64,000 nucleotides of DNA from Nevskia ramosa DSM 11499 (lineage in GTDB: Bacteria; Pseudomonadota; Gammaproteobacteria; Nevskiales; Nevskiaceae), in assembly GCF_000420645.1 (NCBI RefSeq), contig NZ_ATVI01000005.1, positions 976,357 to 1,040,356 of the forward strand. Direction: 5' to 3'. The notes beneath the pieces were generated by a model, which was not told the DNA's origin, ran no database searches, and saw only the letters and a program-made list of their open reading frames with translations. The position numbers and the translations under genes are program-made. Below are positions 1 through 9,146 of the stretch, one piece after another. Positions within the stretch are counted from its first letter, which is position 1, and each line of letters starts with the position of its first letter.

Positions 1-182
1 CGCTGATCGTGCCGGCCGGTTTCACCAAGAGTGATGGCATGCCCTACGGCCTGATGTTTTTCGGAAGGCCCTGGAGCGAGCCGCGCCTGCTGTCGCTCGG
101 CTACAGCTTCGAGCAGGCCACGCATGCGCGGCGAGCGCCGCCGCTGACGCCGGCCTTGCCGGGCGAGCGGTTCAAGTACTGA
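1..182 (+). CDS. Amidase-signature protein, C-terminal fragment (cut by window edge)
   Basis: Reading from base 3 gives 59 residues ending at TGA 180-182. The fragment holds the C-terminal AS-fold segment: LIVPAGF, then GLMFFGRPWSEPRLL, then YSFEQATHARRAPPLTP. The same block closes the amidase at 9147-10751 (LIVPAGF, FFGPAFSEPKLI, LTPPLPGE), so the two are close paralogues. The catalytic residues lie left of the window and cannot be checked. The substrate cannot be inferred from this piece. Confidence 0.85.
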   Translation, partial: LIVPAGFTKSDGMPYGLMFFGRPWSEPRLLSLGYSFEQATHARRAPPLTPALPGERFKY

Positions 183-334
183 GGGTTTCCGTCCTGCCGA
201 GCTGTGGGCCCGAGCAAATCGACAAGAGCCGTGGTCAAAAAAGTGGATTGCTCGGCGGAAAAGTCAACGTGGTGTCAATGTTCGATCGCGGTATCCATAA
301 CGAACAACCCCAGACTCACGCTCAGGAGATTCCC

Positions 335-835
335 ATGCGATCCATTCGTCTGACCCTGCTGGCCATGCTGTGCTCGGTGCCCCTCGCTCATGCGGCTGAT
401 GGCAAGGGAATGACCTGGACCAAGCAAGCACACAGCAGCATGCTGGGAATCGATCAAGTGGGCTGCAATGGCGGCGCGGTGGACGGCTGCAATCCGTATC
501 AGGGCGACACCAGTTGCAAGAACATCCTGCCGGTGCTGTGCGTGAAGAATGATGGTTCGACGCGGCCTCCTTACACGGCGTCGCCCTCCGAGTTCTACGA
601 CGGCTGGCTCGGTGGCCAGATCACGACAACGCTGCCGATCCTGGGTGACGCACTGCGCTCGCGCACCGTTGGCGACAAGCTCTGCAGCAGCTCGTTCGGC
701 AGCGGCTGGCGGATGGCGGAGTTCCACGACAACCCATCCGGCGGCTGGGGCTTCCGCGCCTATGGCAACGTTCGCAGCAGCCAGCACTTCTGGGTGGCGA
801 TCAACGATCAGCCGGCGAACTGCTGGAATCCCTGA
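335..835 (+). CDS. Secreted cysteine-containing hypothetical protein
   Basis: This gene encodes 166 residues. The ATG at 335 is preferred over the upstream start at 248 because it follows a CAGGAGA ribosome site and opens a clean Sec signal peptide (MRSIRLTLLAMLCSVPLAHA, cleavage near residue 20). The mature chain has six cysteines and a Gly/Trp-rich C-terminal half (GSGWRMAEFHD, GWGFRAYGNV, FWVAINDQPANCW). This looks like a small disulfide-stabilised periplasmic or extracellular domain. I do not recognise the family. A terminator-like hairpin follows at 872-896, so it is probably a single-gene unit. Confidence 0.7.
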   Translation: MRSIRLTLLAMLCSVPLAHAADGKGMTWTKQAHSSMLGIDQVGCNGGAVDGCNPYQGDTSCKNILPVLCVKNDGSTRPPYTASPSEFYDGWLGGQITTTLPILGDALRSRTVGDKLCSSSFGSGWRMAEFHDNPSGGWGFRAYGNVRSSQHFWVAINDQPANCWNP

Positions 836-871
836 TTCCGCCCTTTTGCAGTCACAGACCACGATTTCGAG

Positions 872-896
872 AAGGGCCGCGAAAGCGGTCCTTTTC
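872..896 (+). terminator. Probable intrinsic terminator after the secreted protein gene
   Basis: GGGCCGC (874-880), a GAAA loop and GCGGTCC (885-891) form a 7-bp stem with one G-U pair, followed by TTTT. It lies 39 bases after the stop of the gene at 335-835. The rest of 836-1088 shows nothing coding. Confidence 0.55.
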
Positions 897-1088
897 CTGT
901 CTGCGTGCAGGGCCGGACTAATGCTTTGGATTGCGCCGAGTGACTTGAACGGTCCTAGACGGCAAGCCGCACAACTGGGATACGCTCGCCGGGTTCTCGG
1001 GTTCGTGACGACAGAAGCCATGACTGCAACCCGACGTGGCAGTGACTCAGCGGGTTGATTTTCCAAGCAGCGAATAGCGAGGGACGAT

Positions 1089-1496
1089 ATGACCACCGAA
1101 CTCTTCTGTCTTCTGCTGACCGCGATACTCACCGGCCTGCTCTGGATTCCCGTAGTCATTGGCTATGTGACGTCGCGCGGCCTGCTCAGGCCCATCGACT
1201 ACAAGATTGCTCCGACCTCGCCGTTGCCGGAGTGGGTCAATCGCGCCAACCGCGCGCACGTCAATGCCGTCGAGAATTTCGCGACCTTCGCGGCGATCGT
1301 GCTGATTGCGAAGGCGGCCGGCGTGTCGACCGCGGTGACGGAAATCGCCGCTGCCGTGTTCTTCTACGCGCGCGTTGCGCACGCGGTGCTGCAGATCAGC
1401 GGATTCGGTCTGTTCAAGGCACGGACGGTGAGCTTCACCGTTGCCTGGCTCGCGTTCATGGCTTTCGCCATCGAACTGCTGAGGCAGGTGATCTGA
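1089..1496 (+). CDS. MAPEG-family membrane protein
   Basis: This gene encodes 135 residues with about four hydrophobic helices: residues 4-26, a pair in the middle around AVENFATFAAIVLIAKAAG and VTEIAAAVFFYARVAHAV, and one at the C-terminus. The loop WVNRANRAHVNAVENF and the RVAHAVLQ segment match the bacterial MAPEG pattern (RAxxNxxExF, ARxxHxxxY). MAPEG proteins are membrane-associated glutathione-linked enzymes of eicosanoid and xenobiotic metabolism; bacterial members mostly have no known substrate. It sits convergent to the amidase ending at 1522, with no obvious operon partner. Confidence 0.8.
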   Translation: MTTELFCLLLTAILTGLLWIPVVIGYVTSRGLLRPIDYKIAPTSPLPEWVNRANRAHVNAVENFATFAAIVLIAKAAGVSTAVTEIAAAVFFYARVAHAVLQISGFGLFKARTVSFTVAWLAFMAFAIELLRQVI

Positions 1497-1521
1497 ATGG
1501 GCCGCGGGAAGCTGGACTGCG

Positions 1522-3282
1522 CTAGCCCACCGCGAACTCCGGTGGCTGCCTGAGCTGGAATCCGGTCGCATCCTGATAGGCCTTGGCCAGCGCCAGCAGC
1601 TTGGCCTCGGCGAACGGCTGCGCCATGAACAGCACACTGGTCGGCGCGCCGGTTTCGGCCCATCCATTCGGTAGCGCCAGGCCCGGATAGCAGGCGAGGT
1701 TGGCCATCTGCGAATGCTGCTGCGAGTAGTTCGGCGGTGGAGCCGGGATCGGAGCCGTGGCCCCTTCAGGCAGGCGCGGATTGCCGTTGGTGGACGGGGC
1801 GAGATAGACGTCGACGCTGGCCGTCGCCTCGGCGAGTTTCGCCATCATCATCGAGCGCAGGCGTTGCGATTGCAGGTATTCCACCGCAGGGATCATGCGG
1901 CTGGTGCGGAAGCGATCAGCGCGGCTCTTGTCGGTCATCAGCTTGTCGCGGCCGGACCGCAGCAGCTCGTCGAAGAACACCGCGGCCTCGACGCTGAGCA
2001 TGGTCAGTTCGATATCGAATTCAGGCACTTTCAAGGGCACCAGATCGACCCCCATCCGACGCAGCTGATCGAGCGTGGCCTGATCGTTCTGCTTCCAGCT
2101 GGCCAGGCGATCGCCATCGCCAAAGGCTTGCGGCAGGTAGCCGACCTTGAGCTTGCGCCAGTCCAGCATCGCATCCCAGTTGAACGGAATTTCGCTGACC
2201 GACAGATCGCGGCCATCGGGCCTGGCGATCACGCTCATCACCGCGGCGCAGTCTTCCACCGAGCGACACATTGGCCCGAGGCGGTCCTGGGTCCAGCTCA
2301 GCGCCATTGCACCATAGCGGCTGACCCGGCCGAAAGTCGGACGCAGGCCGGTGACGCCGCAGCGTGCCGACGGGCTCAAGATCGAGCCGCCGGTTTCGGT
2401 GCCGATCGCGAACGGCACACAGCCGGCGGCCGTTGCCGAACCGGGCCCGGCCGACGAACCGCTGGCGCCCTCATCGAGCTTCCAGGGATTGTTGGTGCGT
2501 CCGCCCCACCAGCGATCCCCGCCGGCCAGTTCACCGGTGGCAAGCTTGGCGACGCAGACCGCACCAGCGGCGGTGAGCATCTCGACAATGCTGGCGTCGT
2601 AATCGAACACCTGATCCTTGTAGGCACCTGAGCCCCAGGTGGTGGGGTAGTTCTTGACCGAGATGATGTCCTTCGCGCCCCAGGGAATGCCGTGCAGCGG
2701 GCCGAGATCGCGGCCGGCGGCCAGCTCGGCATCGGCCTTCTTCGCCTGTTCGAGCGCGAGATCGTCGAGCATCGTCACCACGCAGTTGAGCTTGCCGTTG
2801 TGCTTCTTCAGCCGCGCCAGAACCATCTGCGTCAGTTCCACCGAACTGATCTGCCGGGTCTTGATCAGCTGCGACAGCGCGGTGACCGGCCAGAACGCCA
2901 CGGCCTCAAGATCGGCCGGACGCTTGACCATCGCCGGCTTGCTGAAGCGTAGCGGCCTGGCCTGGCGATCGACCTTCATGCCCGCCGTGATCGGGCTGAA
3001 GTAGAACGGCGGGCCGACATCGTTCGGGATCGCCGTGGCGCGGACTTTCTGCATCCGGTCGAAGCTCTGGTTGACCTGCTTGACCATGCCCTCGTATTCG
3101 GCCTCGCTGAACTCGAGGCCGGAGATCCGCGCGGCGTCCTTGATCATGGCTGCGTTGATCGCTGCGGCACCGGTCTTTTCGACCTGTGCCCAGAGCACGC
3201 CGGGCAGCAGCGTTGCCGACAGGCCCAGGGTCGAGAAGCTGGCCAGAAAGCGGCGGCGGGTAGCTGCGAGGTTGCGGCTCAT
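1522..3282 (-). CDS. Tat-exported amidase (AS family) with long N-terminal extension
   Basis: This gene encodes 586 residues. The ATG at 3282 is chosen because it places a twin-arginine signal at the N-terminus (RRRFLASFSTLGLSA, residues 9-23). About 100 residues follow before the AS core, longer than usual. The catalytic triad is complete: Lys204 in GIPWGAKD, cis-Ser276 in GSSAGPG and nucleophile Ser300 in GTETGGS. AS enzymes hydrolyse carboxamides to acid plus ammonia or amine. Here the conserved SSGG loop is SSAG, a divergent variant. The gene starts only 16 bases after the stop of the large amidase at 3299-5608, so the two are almost certainly co-transcribed. The substrate is unknown. Confidence 0.9.
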   Translation of the reverse strand: MSRNLAATRRRFLASFSTLGLSATLLPGVLWAQVEKTGAAAINAAMIKDAARISGLEFSEAEYEGMVKQVNQSFDRMQKVRATAIPNDVGPPFYFSPITAGMKVDRQARPLRFSKPAMVKRPADLEAVAFWPVTALSQLIKTRQISSVELTQMVLARLKKHNGKLNCVVTMLDDLALEQAKKADAELAAGRDLGPLHGIPWGAKDIISVKNYPTTWGSGAYKDQVFDYDASIVEMLTAAGAVCVAKLATGELAGGDRWWGGRTNNPWKLDEGASGSSAGPGSATAAGCVPFAIGTETGGSILSPSARCGVTGLRPTFGRVSRYGAMALSWTQDRLGPMCRSVEDCAAVMSVIARPDGRDLSVSEIPFNWDAMLDWRKLKVGYLPQAFGDGDRLASWKQNDQATLDQLRRMGVDLVPLKVPEFDIELTMLSVEAAVFFDELLRSGRDKLMTDKSRADRFRTSRMIPAVEYLQSQRLRSMMMAKLAEATASVDVYLAPSTNGNPRLPEGATAPIPAPPPNYSQQHSQMANLACYPGLALPNGWAETGAPTSVLFMAQPFAEAKLLALAKAYQDATGFQLRQPPEFAVG

Positions 3283-3298
3283 GGCGGAGTCTCGGAGA

Positions 3299-5608
3299 TC
3301 AGCGGAGCGGGCCAAAGGCCGGCGGTGCGAATCGGTGATGGGTCGCCGATTCGTAAGCCGTGCCGACCTTGATCAGCACCGGCTCTTCACCTTGTCCCGC
3401 GAAGAAAGTGATCGAGATCGGCAGCGGATGCTTGAGCGTGGTTTGCTTGGTCCCCGGCGCCAGCACCGGCACATAATCGGTCTTGTCGGCGTTCAGCGCG
3501 TACTGCGGTTCGACGATCGTTGTCGTCACGCCGGCCGGCACCGCGACTCGCGGAATCTGGAAGAACGGGCTGATGCTGTCGAGACTGATGGCACCGACAT
3601 TCGGGCCCTGGATCTTCGGCGTCGGCACCGTGTTCTCCGGGTGCACGAAGACATCGATCTTGTTCTCGTACATCACCCGCAGCAGCGCCAGCCGTGCGAT
3701 ATGGCTGCGGGCCAGGGCATCGGCCTTGCCGGCCTGTTCGTGGCCCTGCCACTGCACCCAGTTCTTCGCGCCGGCCAGGGATTTGTCCTCGCGGAACTTG
3801 GCATTCGCCACCCAATCACCCCAGGTCTTGATACGCGCATCGCCGCGGTCGATCAGGTAGCGATCGATGTCGAACGCGAGGTCCGCGCACAGCGCCGGCT
3901 GGCAGGGCACGGCGCCGAAGCTCATGAAGTTGGTGATGTTGACGGCATCGGTCAGCGGCGCCTGGCGCTTGCTGAGCTTGAGCAGATAGGCGTACGAGGT
4001 GACGTCGTAGCCCGGCACCTCGAAAACCAGCTTGCCGGCCTTGTCGCGGCGCTGGAAGATTTCCGGCATCGCCCAGGGCAGCAGTTCTGACAACGCATCG
4101 GAGAACGTGTACTTCAGGTCCGGCACGGCGGGATCGTCCGGATACTCTGCGGCACGCATCTCGACCAGCTCGGCACCGAGCCGATCGCGCAGCACGCGCT
4201 TGATCTCGGCATCGATCTGATCGGAGATCGCCACGTGGTTCGCGGTCTTCTTGACCATGTGCTCGCGGACGATCGCGATGCACAGGCCCTTCAGCGGCTT
4301 GGCGTCGCTCTTCAGCTGTGCATCGCCGGCGATGAAGCTTGCGTAGGGCTGAGCAGGCACCAGTGACTTCGGCACTGAGGTGAAGGGATCGCGCGAATCG
4401 TAATAGCCGCTGACCGGATCCTTGACCGCATCGAGCACCTTCACGGCATCGGCCAAAGTACGGGCATGGATGCCGGCGCGATCGTTGAACCACTGGTAGC
4501 CGATACCACCGTTGTCCGGCAGCAGGCCCTTGGTGGTCAGCAGGGTCGCCACACCATTGCGCGAGGCCGGGCCCTGGCAGGACGCGCCGGACTGCTCGCA
4601 GATGCCGATCGCGACAAGGTTCGCCGACACCGCAACACCGGAGCCGCCGCTGGAACCGCGCGAGACGCGCTCGGTGTCATACGGATTGCAGGACTGGCCG
4701 CCCCAGGAGCCGTGGGTCTGGCCGCCGGCGACGAAGTTGTAGCGCGCCTTTGCCGGGCCGCCCGGATCGCCTGGCCCGCCATTGAATTCATGGGCAACGG
4801 ACTTCGCATAGATGATTGCGCCCTTGGCACGCAGCTGGGCGACGATGGTCGCGTCGTGCGGCGGCACATCCATCGCGAAGTTGACGTCGTTGTTCGCTGT
4901 CGTCCGCATGTCCTTGGTGTCGTACGGGTCCTTCACCGCCGTGGTGATGCAGTACATCGGCATCGCCGCGAGATCGGGTTTGCTGCCGTACAGCGCATCA
5001 AGTTCCGCCGCGCGTTCCAGCGCGTCCGGCAGCTTGCGGAAGGCTTCGCAGACCGCCGGCGCGCCGGCCGGCAATGCGCCCTTCGATGGATGCCGATCGA
5101 AGTCGCCCCTGCAGGTCACCGAACGCTCGCCGCGGATGTTCAGCGTCTCCAGCGCATTGACCTGGCCGGCGTCCGCCATGCCGACTCTCATGCCGTTCTG
5201 AGCACTGACGGTCGGATCCGAAACCGTCGCCTCCATGCGCCCGAATTCGAGCGGCAGGCCCTTGTACTGGCCTAGGTCCGGAAAGATCGTCGAAGCCTTC
5301 ACCGTGCGGGTCGGGAAGTGCAGCGGCGCGCCCGCCCTGACATAGCCATTCGCAGCCGGAATCTTCTTGCCATCAGCCGTGAGCAGCGCCGTGCAGACGC
5401 CGTTGTAGGCACGAGCGCGATCGATGTAGGCCTGCACGACGCCGACGCAGGTGGTCTTGCCGGAGGTGATCGCAGACTGGGTGTCGGCGATGCTGGCTTC
5501 CTGGATGTCGAACTTCGCGGCGGCTGTCGCTGCGGTGCTGGCGATCAGCAGCATTGCCGTCAGAAGCTGACTCACGCCGGGAAGTGATGCCGTGCTGGAC
5601 TTGATCAA
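3299..5608 (-). CDS. Large secreted cysteine-rich amidase (AS family)
   Basis: No ATG gives a sensible N-terminus. A TTG at 5608 follows GGGAG at 7-base spacing and yields 769 residues with a signal peptide ending in TAATAAAKF, close to the 761 residues of its paralogue at 42634. An alternative is ATG 5557. The triad is Lys226 (TAVKDPYD), cis-Ser319 (RGSSGGSG) and Ser343 (SGASCQGP). An insert of about 100 residues lies before the Lys. Cysteines cluster near the active site (GICEQSGASC) and in the N-terminal region, suggesting disulfides in a periplasmic enzyme. A family distinct from the other AS genes here. Confidence 0.87.
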   Translation of the reverse strand: MIKSSTASLPGVSQLLTAMLLIASTAATAAAKFDIQEASIADTQSAITSGKTTCVGVVQAYIDRARAYNGVCTALLTADGKKIPAANGYVRAGAPLHFPTRTVKASTIFPDLGQYKGLPLEFGRMEATVSDPTVSAQNGMRVGMADAGQVNALETLNIRGERSVTCRGDFDRHPSKGALPAGAPAVCEAFRKLPDALERAAELDALYGSKPDLAAMPMYCITTAVKDPYDTKDMRTTANNDVNFAMDVPPHDATIVAQLRAKGAIIYAKSVAHEFNGGPGDPGGPAKARYNFVAGGQTHGSWGGQSCNPYDTERVSRGSSGGSGVAVSANLVAIGICEQSGASCQGPASRNGVATLLTTKGLLPDNGGIGYQWFNDRAGIHARTLADAVKVLDAVKDPVSGYYDSRDPFTSVPKSLVPAQPYASFIAGDAQLKSDAKPLKGLCIAIVREHMVKKTANHVAISDQIDAEIKRVLRDRLGAELVEMRAAEYPDDPAVPDLKYTFSDALSELLPWAMPEIFQRRDKAGKLVFEVPGYDVTSYAYLLKLSKRQAPLTDAVNITNFMSFGAVPCQPALCADLAFDIDRYLIDRGDARIKTWGDWVANAKFREDKSLAGAKNWVQWQGHEQAGKADALARSHIARLALLRVMYENKIDVFVHPENTVPTPKIQGPNVGAISLDSISPFFQIPRVAVPAGVTTTIVEPQYALNADKTDYVPVLAPGTKQTTLKHPLPISITFFAGQGEEPVLIKVGTAYESATHHRFAPPAFGPLR

Positions 5609-5732
5609 GACGAAGCTCCCGCGTGAGCTGGCCGGATGGCCGTGACATCTGCTCAGACGGGTGCGGGGATGTGTCCCCCCACCTTGGGCTTGGCTTTGCG
5701 TTGGTCTTGCTGCGGTTGGTGTGACTGGCTTT

Positions 5733-5867
5733 GCTTGTTCTAGGCTTGATCCGCCTTTGCTGTCGTTTGTTGATTTCAGCGCACTATTCCGCGCTGTCGC
5801 GAAAAGCGCGGAATAGTGCGCCGAAGCAAGCCAACAACCGCAACGACCGATCAAGCCGAGAACAAGC
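5733..5867. repeat. Compact MITE-like inverted-repeat element (135 bp)
   Basis: The two halves are near-perfect inverted repeats of about 63 bp: GCTTGTTCTAGGCTTGATC at the left and GATCAAGCCGAGAACAAGC at the right. They meet at a short centre where GCGCACTATTCCGCGC faces GCGCGGAATAGTGCGC. The same termini bound the 756-bp element at 19708-20463. The copy sits between the asparaginase-like and large amidase genes and could form a very long RNA hairpin affecting expression of the downstream amidases. It has no coding capacity. Confidence 0.85.
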
Positions 5868-5904
5868 TCAAACACAACCGGGCGGACGAGGAAGGACTCG
5901 CCAA

Positions 5905-7665
5905 TCAATGCGTCTGAAAAACCTCCTGATACAAACCCAGCTTCTCCCGGATCGCGACCAACTCCTCCGCCGTCGGATGCGCTACATCCAGCACCCTCGG
6001 CAACGGTCCGAACTTCATCAGCGCCGCCGTCAGCAATAGCCGCGCCTTGGTCGTGGTCAGGTTGTTGCCTTCGATGAACAGGTTGCGCGGGTTGACCTTG
6101 ACCAGGCCGCTGGCGTCGCCGCGTGCGGTCTTGACCACCGGCAGGCCTTGCAGCACCGCGAGTTCCAGCGCCTTGTCCTGTGAGGCGGACATGCTCGAGT
6201 ACGGTGCCAGGCCTTCGCCGACGATGCCGGCCAGCGGGTACTCGCCGAGCAGCATGTCGATGGTCGCGACGATGCCTTTCTCGGCGCTGGGATCAGGCAC
6301 GCCGCTGTCGTCGTACCAGTTGTCGCCCTTGAGCATCGCGACTTTCGGGATCGCCTGCGGCAGCAGTTCGCCGGCCGCATTCTTGATCGTCACGGTCACC
6401 GCTTCGACCTTGCCGGCCTTGGTCTTCAGCCAGCCGCTCTGATTGGCCGGCAGCTGGCTGATGCGCAGCTCGGATTTCCAGGTGTGCTTGCGGGTCGGGA
6501 TGTTGGTGAGATAAGCGCCGGCGGTCATCGAGCCGAAGATGCCGCCGTAGCCACCGGTGGCGACATAGGCACCGGGATGGGCGTCGCCTTTCTCCACTTC
6601 ACGCGCGGAGTAGATGATCTCGTCCTGGACCATCACCGTGCCGAGCCGGTTGCGGCCTTGTTCATCGGCCCAGACCTTGGAGTTGATGTAGTCGATCGAA
6701 TCGAGAATGTTGCCGTCGCCATCGGCGCTGACCAAGCCGCGATTGCGGTGCGCGGAATTGGCGGAGATCGGCAGTTGGGTGTCGATCAGCAGACTCAGCC
6801 AGTAGGCGCTGTCTTCGACCGTGGGGCTGCCTTCCAGCCAGATCGCGCCGGCGTACTTGCCGCTGGCCAGCACGCGCTGAACGATGTTCGCTTCGCGGGC
6901 CAGCATCGGCCGGATCTGCGAGGCCGAGTACGGGCCGTAGCTGAAGAAATCACGGCCGAGCTTTTCCGGGGCGATATCGCCTTCGCCGGTATCGCTGCGC
7001 TTCGCCGCTGGCAGGCCTTTGGTATAGCCGCCGGAAGGCACGGCGCGATAGAAGTCGTAATCGGCGCGGGCTTCGATGCCGCCGCCATCACGTTCGATCT
7101 CGGCGAAGATCCGTGAGCCATCGGGCACGAAGGTCTGCCTTGACTGCGCAAACGGCGCGCCGGGAAACGCGAAGGTGTCGTCCCAGGCTTTGCCATTGGC
7201 CTGGCGGCCCATGTAGGGCAAGGCGTAGAGACCGTCTTCGGGCTTCAAGGTGACGGCATAGACCGGCTTGTCGTCGGCGCCGCCACGGGTTTTCGAGAAC
7301 TTGCCGGCGGTGTTCACGTAGCCATCCGGTGGCGCATACAGCTCGGCGACATCGGCTTCCAGCGGATGGGCCGAGAACTGTTCGACATAGACGGTGACCG
7401 GTGCCGCCAGGCGTTGGTAGCGCGGCCAGTCGGTCTGGGTCTTGCCCCAGGCATCGGTCAGCAAGGGCAGGCCGTACTGGGCGCGCGCCTTGTTGCTGGT
7501 GATCAGCGGCTTGTTGTTCTGGATCGTCGACGTCGGGCCGGAGAACACGGCGATGCGCGGCTTGCTGTCAGCGGCAGCCGCGGTGCCCGCGGTGATCGTG
7601 ATCAGGCTGGCGGCGAAGGCAGCGGCGATCCGCGTGCGGCGCGGCGTGAGGGAAGCTGGAGGCAT
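5905..7665 (-). CDS. Secreted, highly divergent asparaginase-like protein
   Basis: This gene encodes 586 residues with a signal peptide (MPPASLTPRRTRIAAAFAAS..., cleavage near residue 32); the ATG at 7665 defines it. The C-terminal half follows the type II asparaginase order: SAYWLSLLIDTQLPI, SADGDGNILD, MVQDEIIYSAREVEK and GNNLTTTKARLLLTAALM. The canonical THGTD is LEGSP (277-281), so both the Thr and Asp of the triad are gone; only the Lys equivalent, Lys359, is evident. About 170 extra residues lie between the N-terminal strand and this motif. It may bind amides without classical asparaginase chemistry, or act by another mechanism. It heads a run of minus-strand amidase genes. Confidence 0.75.
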   Translation of the reverse strand: MPPASLTPRRTRIAAAFAASLITITAGTAAAADSKPRIAVFSGPTSTIQNNKPLITSNKARAQYGLPLLTDAWGKTQTDWPRYQRLAAPVTVYVEQFSAHPLEADVAELYAPPDGYVNTAGKFSKTRGGADDKPVYAVTLKPEDGLYALPYMGRQANGKAWDDTFAFPGAPFAQSRQTFVPDGSRIFAEIERDGGGIEARADYDFYRAVPSGGYTKGLPAAKRSDTGEGDIAPEKLGRDFFSYGPYSASQIRPMLAREANIVQRVLASGKYAGAIWLEGSPTVEDSAYWLSLLIDTQLPISANSAHRNRGLVSADGDGNILDSIDYINSKVWADEQGRNRLGTVMVQDEIIYSAREVEKGDAHPGAYVATGGYGGIFGSMTAGAYLTNIPTRKHTWKSELRISQLPANQSGWLKTKAGKVEAVTVTIKNAAGELLPQAIPKVAMLKGDNWYDDSGVPDPSAEKGIVATIDMLLGEYPLAGIVGEGLAPYSSMSASQDKALELAVLQGLPVVKTARGDASGLVKVNPRNLFIEGNNLTTTKARLLLTAALMKFGPLPRVLDVAHPTAEELVAIREKLGLYQEVFQTH

Positions 7666-7745
7666 GGTCGACTCGGAGGGCAAGCGGACATCCGCATTCC
7701 TTAGACGCACGCCACCGGCAGACCCCCACCGTCGATGAACAGACC

Positions 7746-8993
7746 CTAGTTCAGGAAGGATTTCTTCAGGGTCACGCCGCCCGAAGTCTGGTTGGCGATC
7801 GCCCCGCGCCAGAACGTGCGGCCGATGCTCAGGCTCATCCAGAGGCCTTTGCCGAGATGCAGATCGGTGCCGGCGCTGAGCTTGTAGAAGCTGTCGTCGT
7901 CGCGGTCCTTGAACCAGTCGTGAAGCACGGCAGCTTCCAGGTTTGCGTTCCACGGCGCGGTGCCGCCGCGCAGGCGCGCGGAGATCACCACTTCATCGGC
8001 ATCGACGAACGTCCTAGGCTGCCGAGGGTCCTGCAGAGGCTCGTTGTGGCGATACAGCACCTGGCCGAGGATTTGCGCATGGCGGCCGAGAAACGATGGT
8101 GCGTAGTCGGGATGAGTGCCGAGCGCATCGAAGCCATAGGCCGTGGTGCCGAAGGCGACGAAGCCTCTGGGTTCGAGCGCGCCGAGACCATCGCTGAGCG
8201 TGCGGAAGGTCGGCGAGATGCCGATCGCATGGCCGGTGGCGTTCCAGGTGTAGGCAGCCACCTGAGGATCGTCGCGGCAGGCTCGCATGCCTGCACGCAC
8301 GGTCTCGTGCAGCGCGGCGCGATACGCGGTCTGGCTGGCTTGCCACTGCGCCTGCAGTGCCTCGTGTTGCTGCTGCGCTTCCTGACGTTGAGCTGGCGCG
8401 GTGTTCGGGTCCTGCAGCAGCAGGTCGACAGCCTTCAGTCGTGCGGCAAGCTCCGCCAGCTGGTTGCGCGCTTGCTCCGGTGGGCTGATATGCCGCTCGA
8501 AGCAGTCCTTCAGCGAGCCCGGACCGCGATGGACGCGGGGATCGCGCTGCTCGTGCAGGACGATGCGCACGGTCGGCGCGAAGCGAGTGCTGCGATCGTC
8601 GTCGCTCTCGCCCTTGCTGACCGCCATCGACAGCTGGATGCGCGACACGAAGCGTTTTTCGCGGTTGTGCTGGTAGTCGGCAAGATCGAGCTGCGATTCG
8701 CTCAGGCTCACCGGCGCGAAATCGATGCCGAGTGCTCCGCGTGGATGACCCTGGTCGTCGAACACTTGCGCGGCAGCGATCGAGAGGTCTGACGAGGCCA
8801 GCGACTGTGCGGTGAGAAACGGCGCCACGCCCAGCGCGGTGAAGCTGGCCGGCTCGGGGCCGGCGACATCGATGCGGGTATCGCGCAGCCGGGTGTACTG
8901 CTCGACATCGCCGAACCAGGAATCGTCGCCTGACCACGCCGCATTCGCAGCCATGGCGGCCGGCAAGGCCAACACGAGTTTCCAGCGAGACAT
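7746..8993 (-). CDS. Predicted secreted or outer-membrane protein, family unknown
   Basis: This gene encodes 415 residues from ATG 8993, which opens a Sec signal (MSRWKLVLALPAAMAANA). A glutamine- and alanine-rich segment around residues 190-235 (QRQEAQQQHEALQAQW) looks like a coiled coil. The second half alternates short polar and hydrophobic stretches such as GFVAFGTTAYGFD, DEVVISARLRGG and LWMSLSIGRTFW, suggestive of beta strands, and ends SGGVTLKKSFLN. This pattern suggests a barrel or surface protein. It lies 80 bp upstream of the asparaginase-like gene on the same strand and may be an uptake porin for its substrate; that is only inference from position. Confidence 0.6.
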   Translation of the reverse strand: MSRWKLVLALPAAMAANAAWSGDDSWFGDVEQYTRLRDTRIDVAGPEPASFTALGVAPFLTAQSLASSDLSIAAAQVFDDQGHPRGALGIDFAPVSLSESQLDLADYQHNREKRFVSRIQLSMAVSKGESDDDRSTRFAPTVRIVLHEQRDPRVHRGPGSLKDCFERHISPPEQARNQLAELAARLKAVDLLLQDPNTAPAQRQEAQQQHEALQAQWQASQTAYRAALHETVRAGMRACRDDPQVAAYTWNATGHAIGISPTFRTLSDGLGALEPRGFVAFGTTAYGFDALGTHPDYAPSFLGRHAQILGQVLYRHNEPLQDPRQPRTFVDADEVVISARLRGGTAPWNANLEAAVLHDWFKDRDDDSFYKLSAGTDLHLGKGLWMSLSIGRTFWRGAIANQTSGGVTLKKSFLN

Positions 8994-9146
8994 GGATGCT
9001 CCAGAAGCCGCCCCCGCGGCAATTCGCACAGGCTCGCGGGTTTCGGCGGCCATTGCAAAGGCCGGGCAAAGGCTGATGCGCGGGTAGGGCGCGGCGACTA
9101 AGCGGCGTCTGAAGCAAGGACCACCCAACCCACGCGCGGAGCCTCG

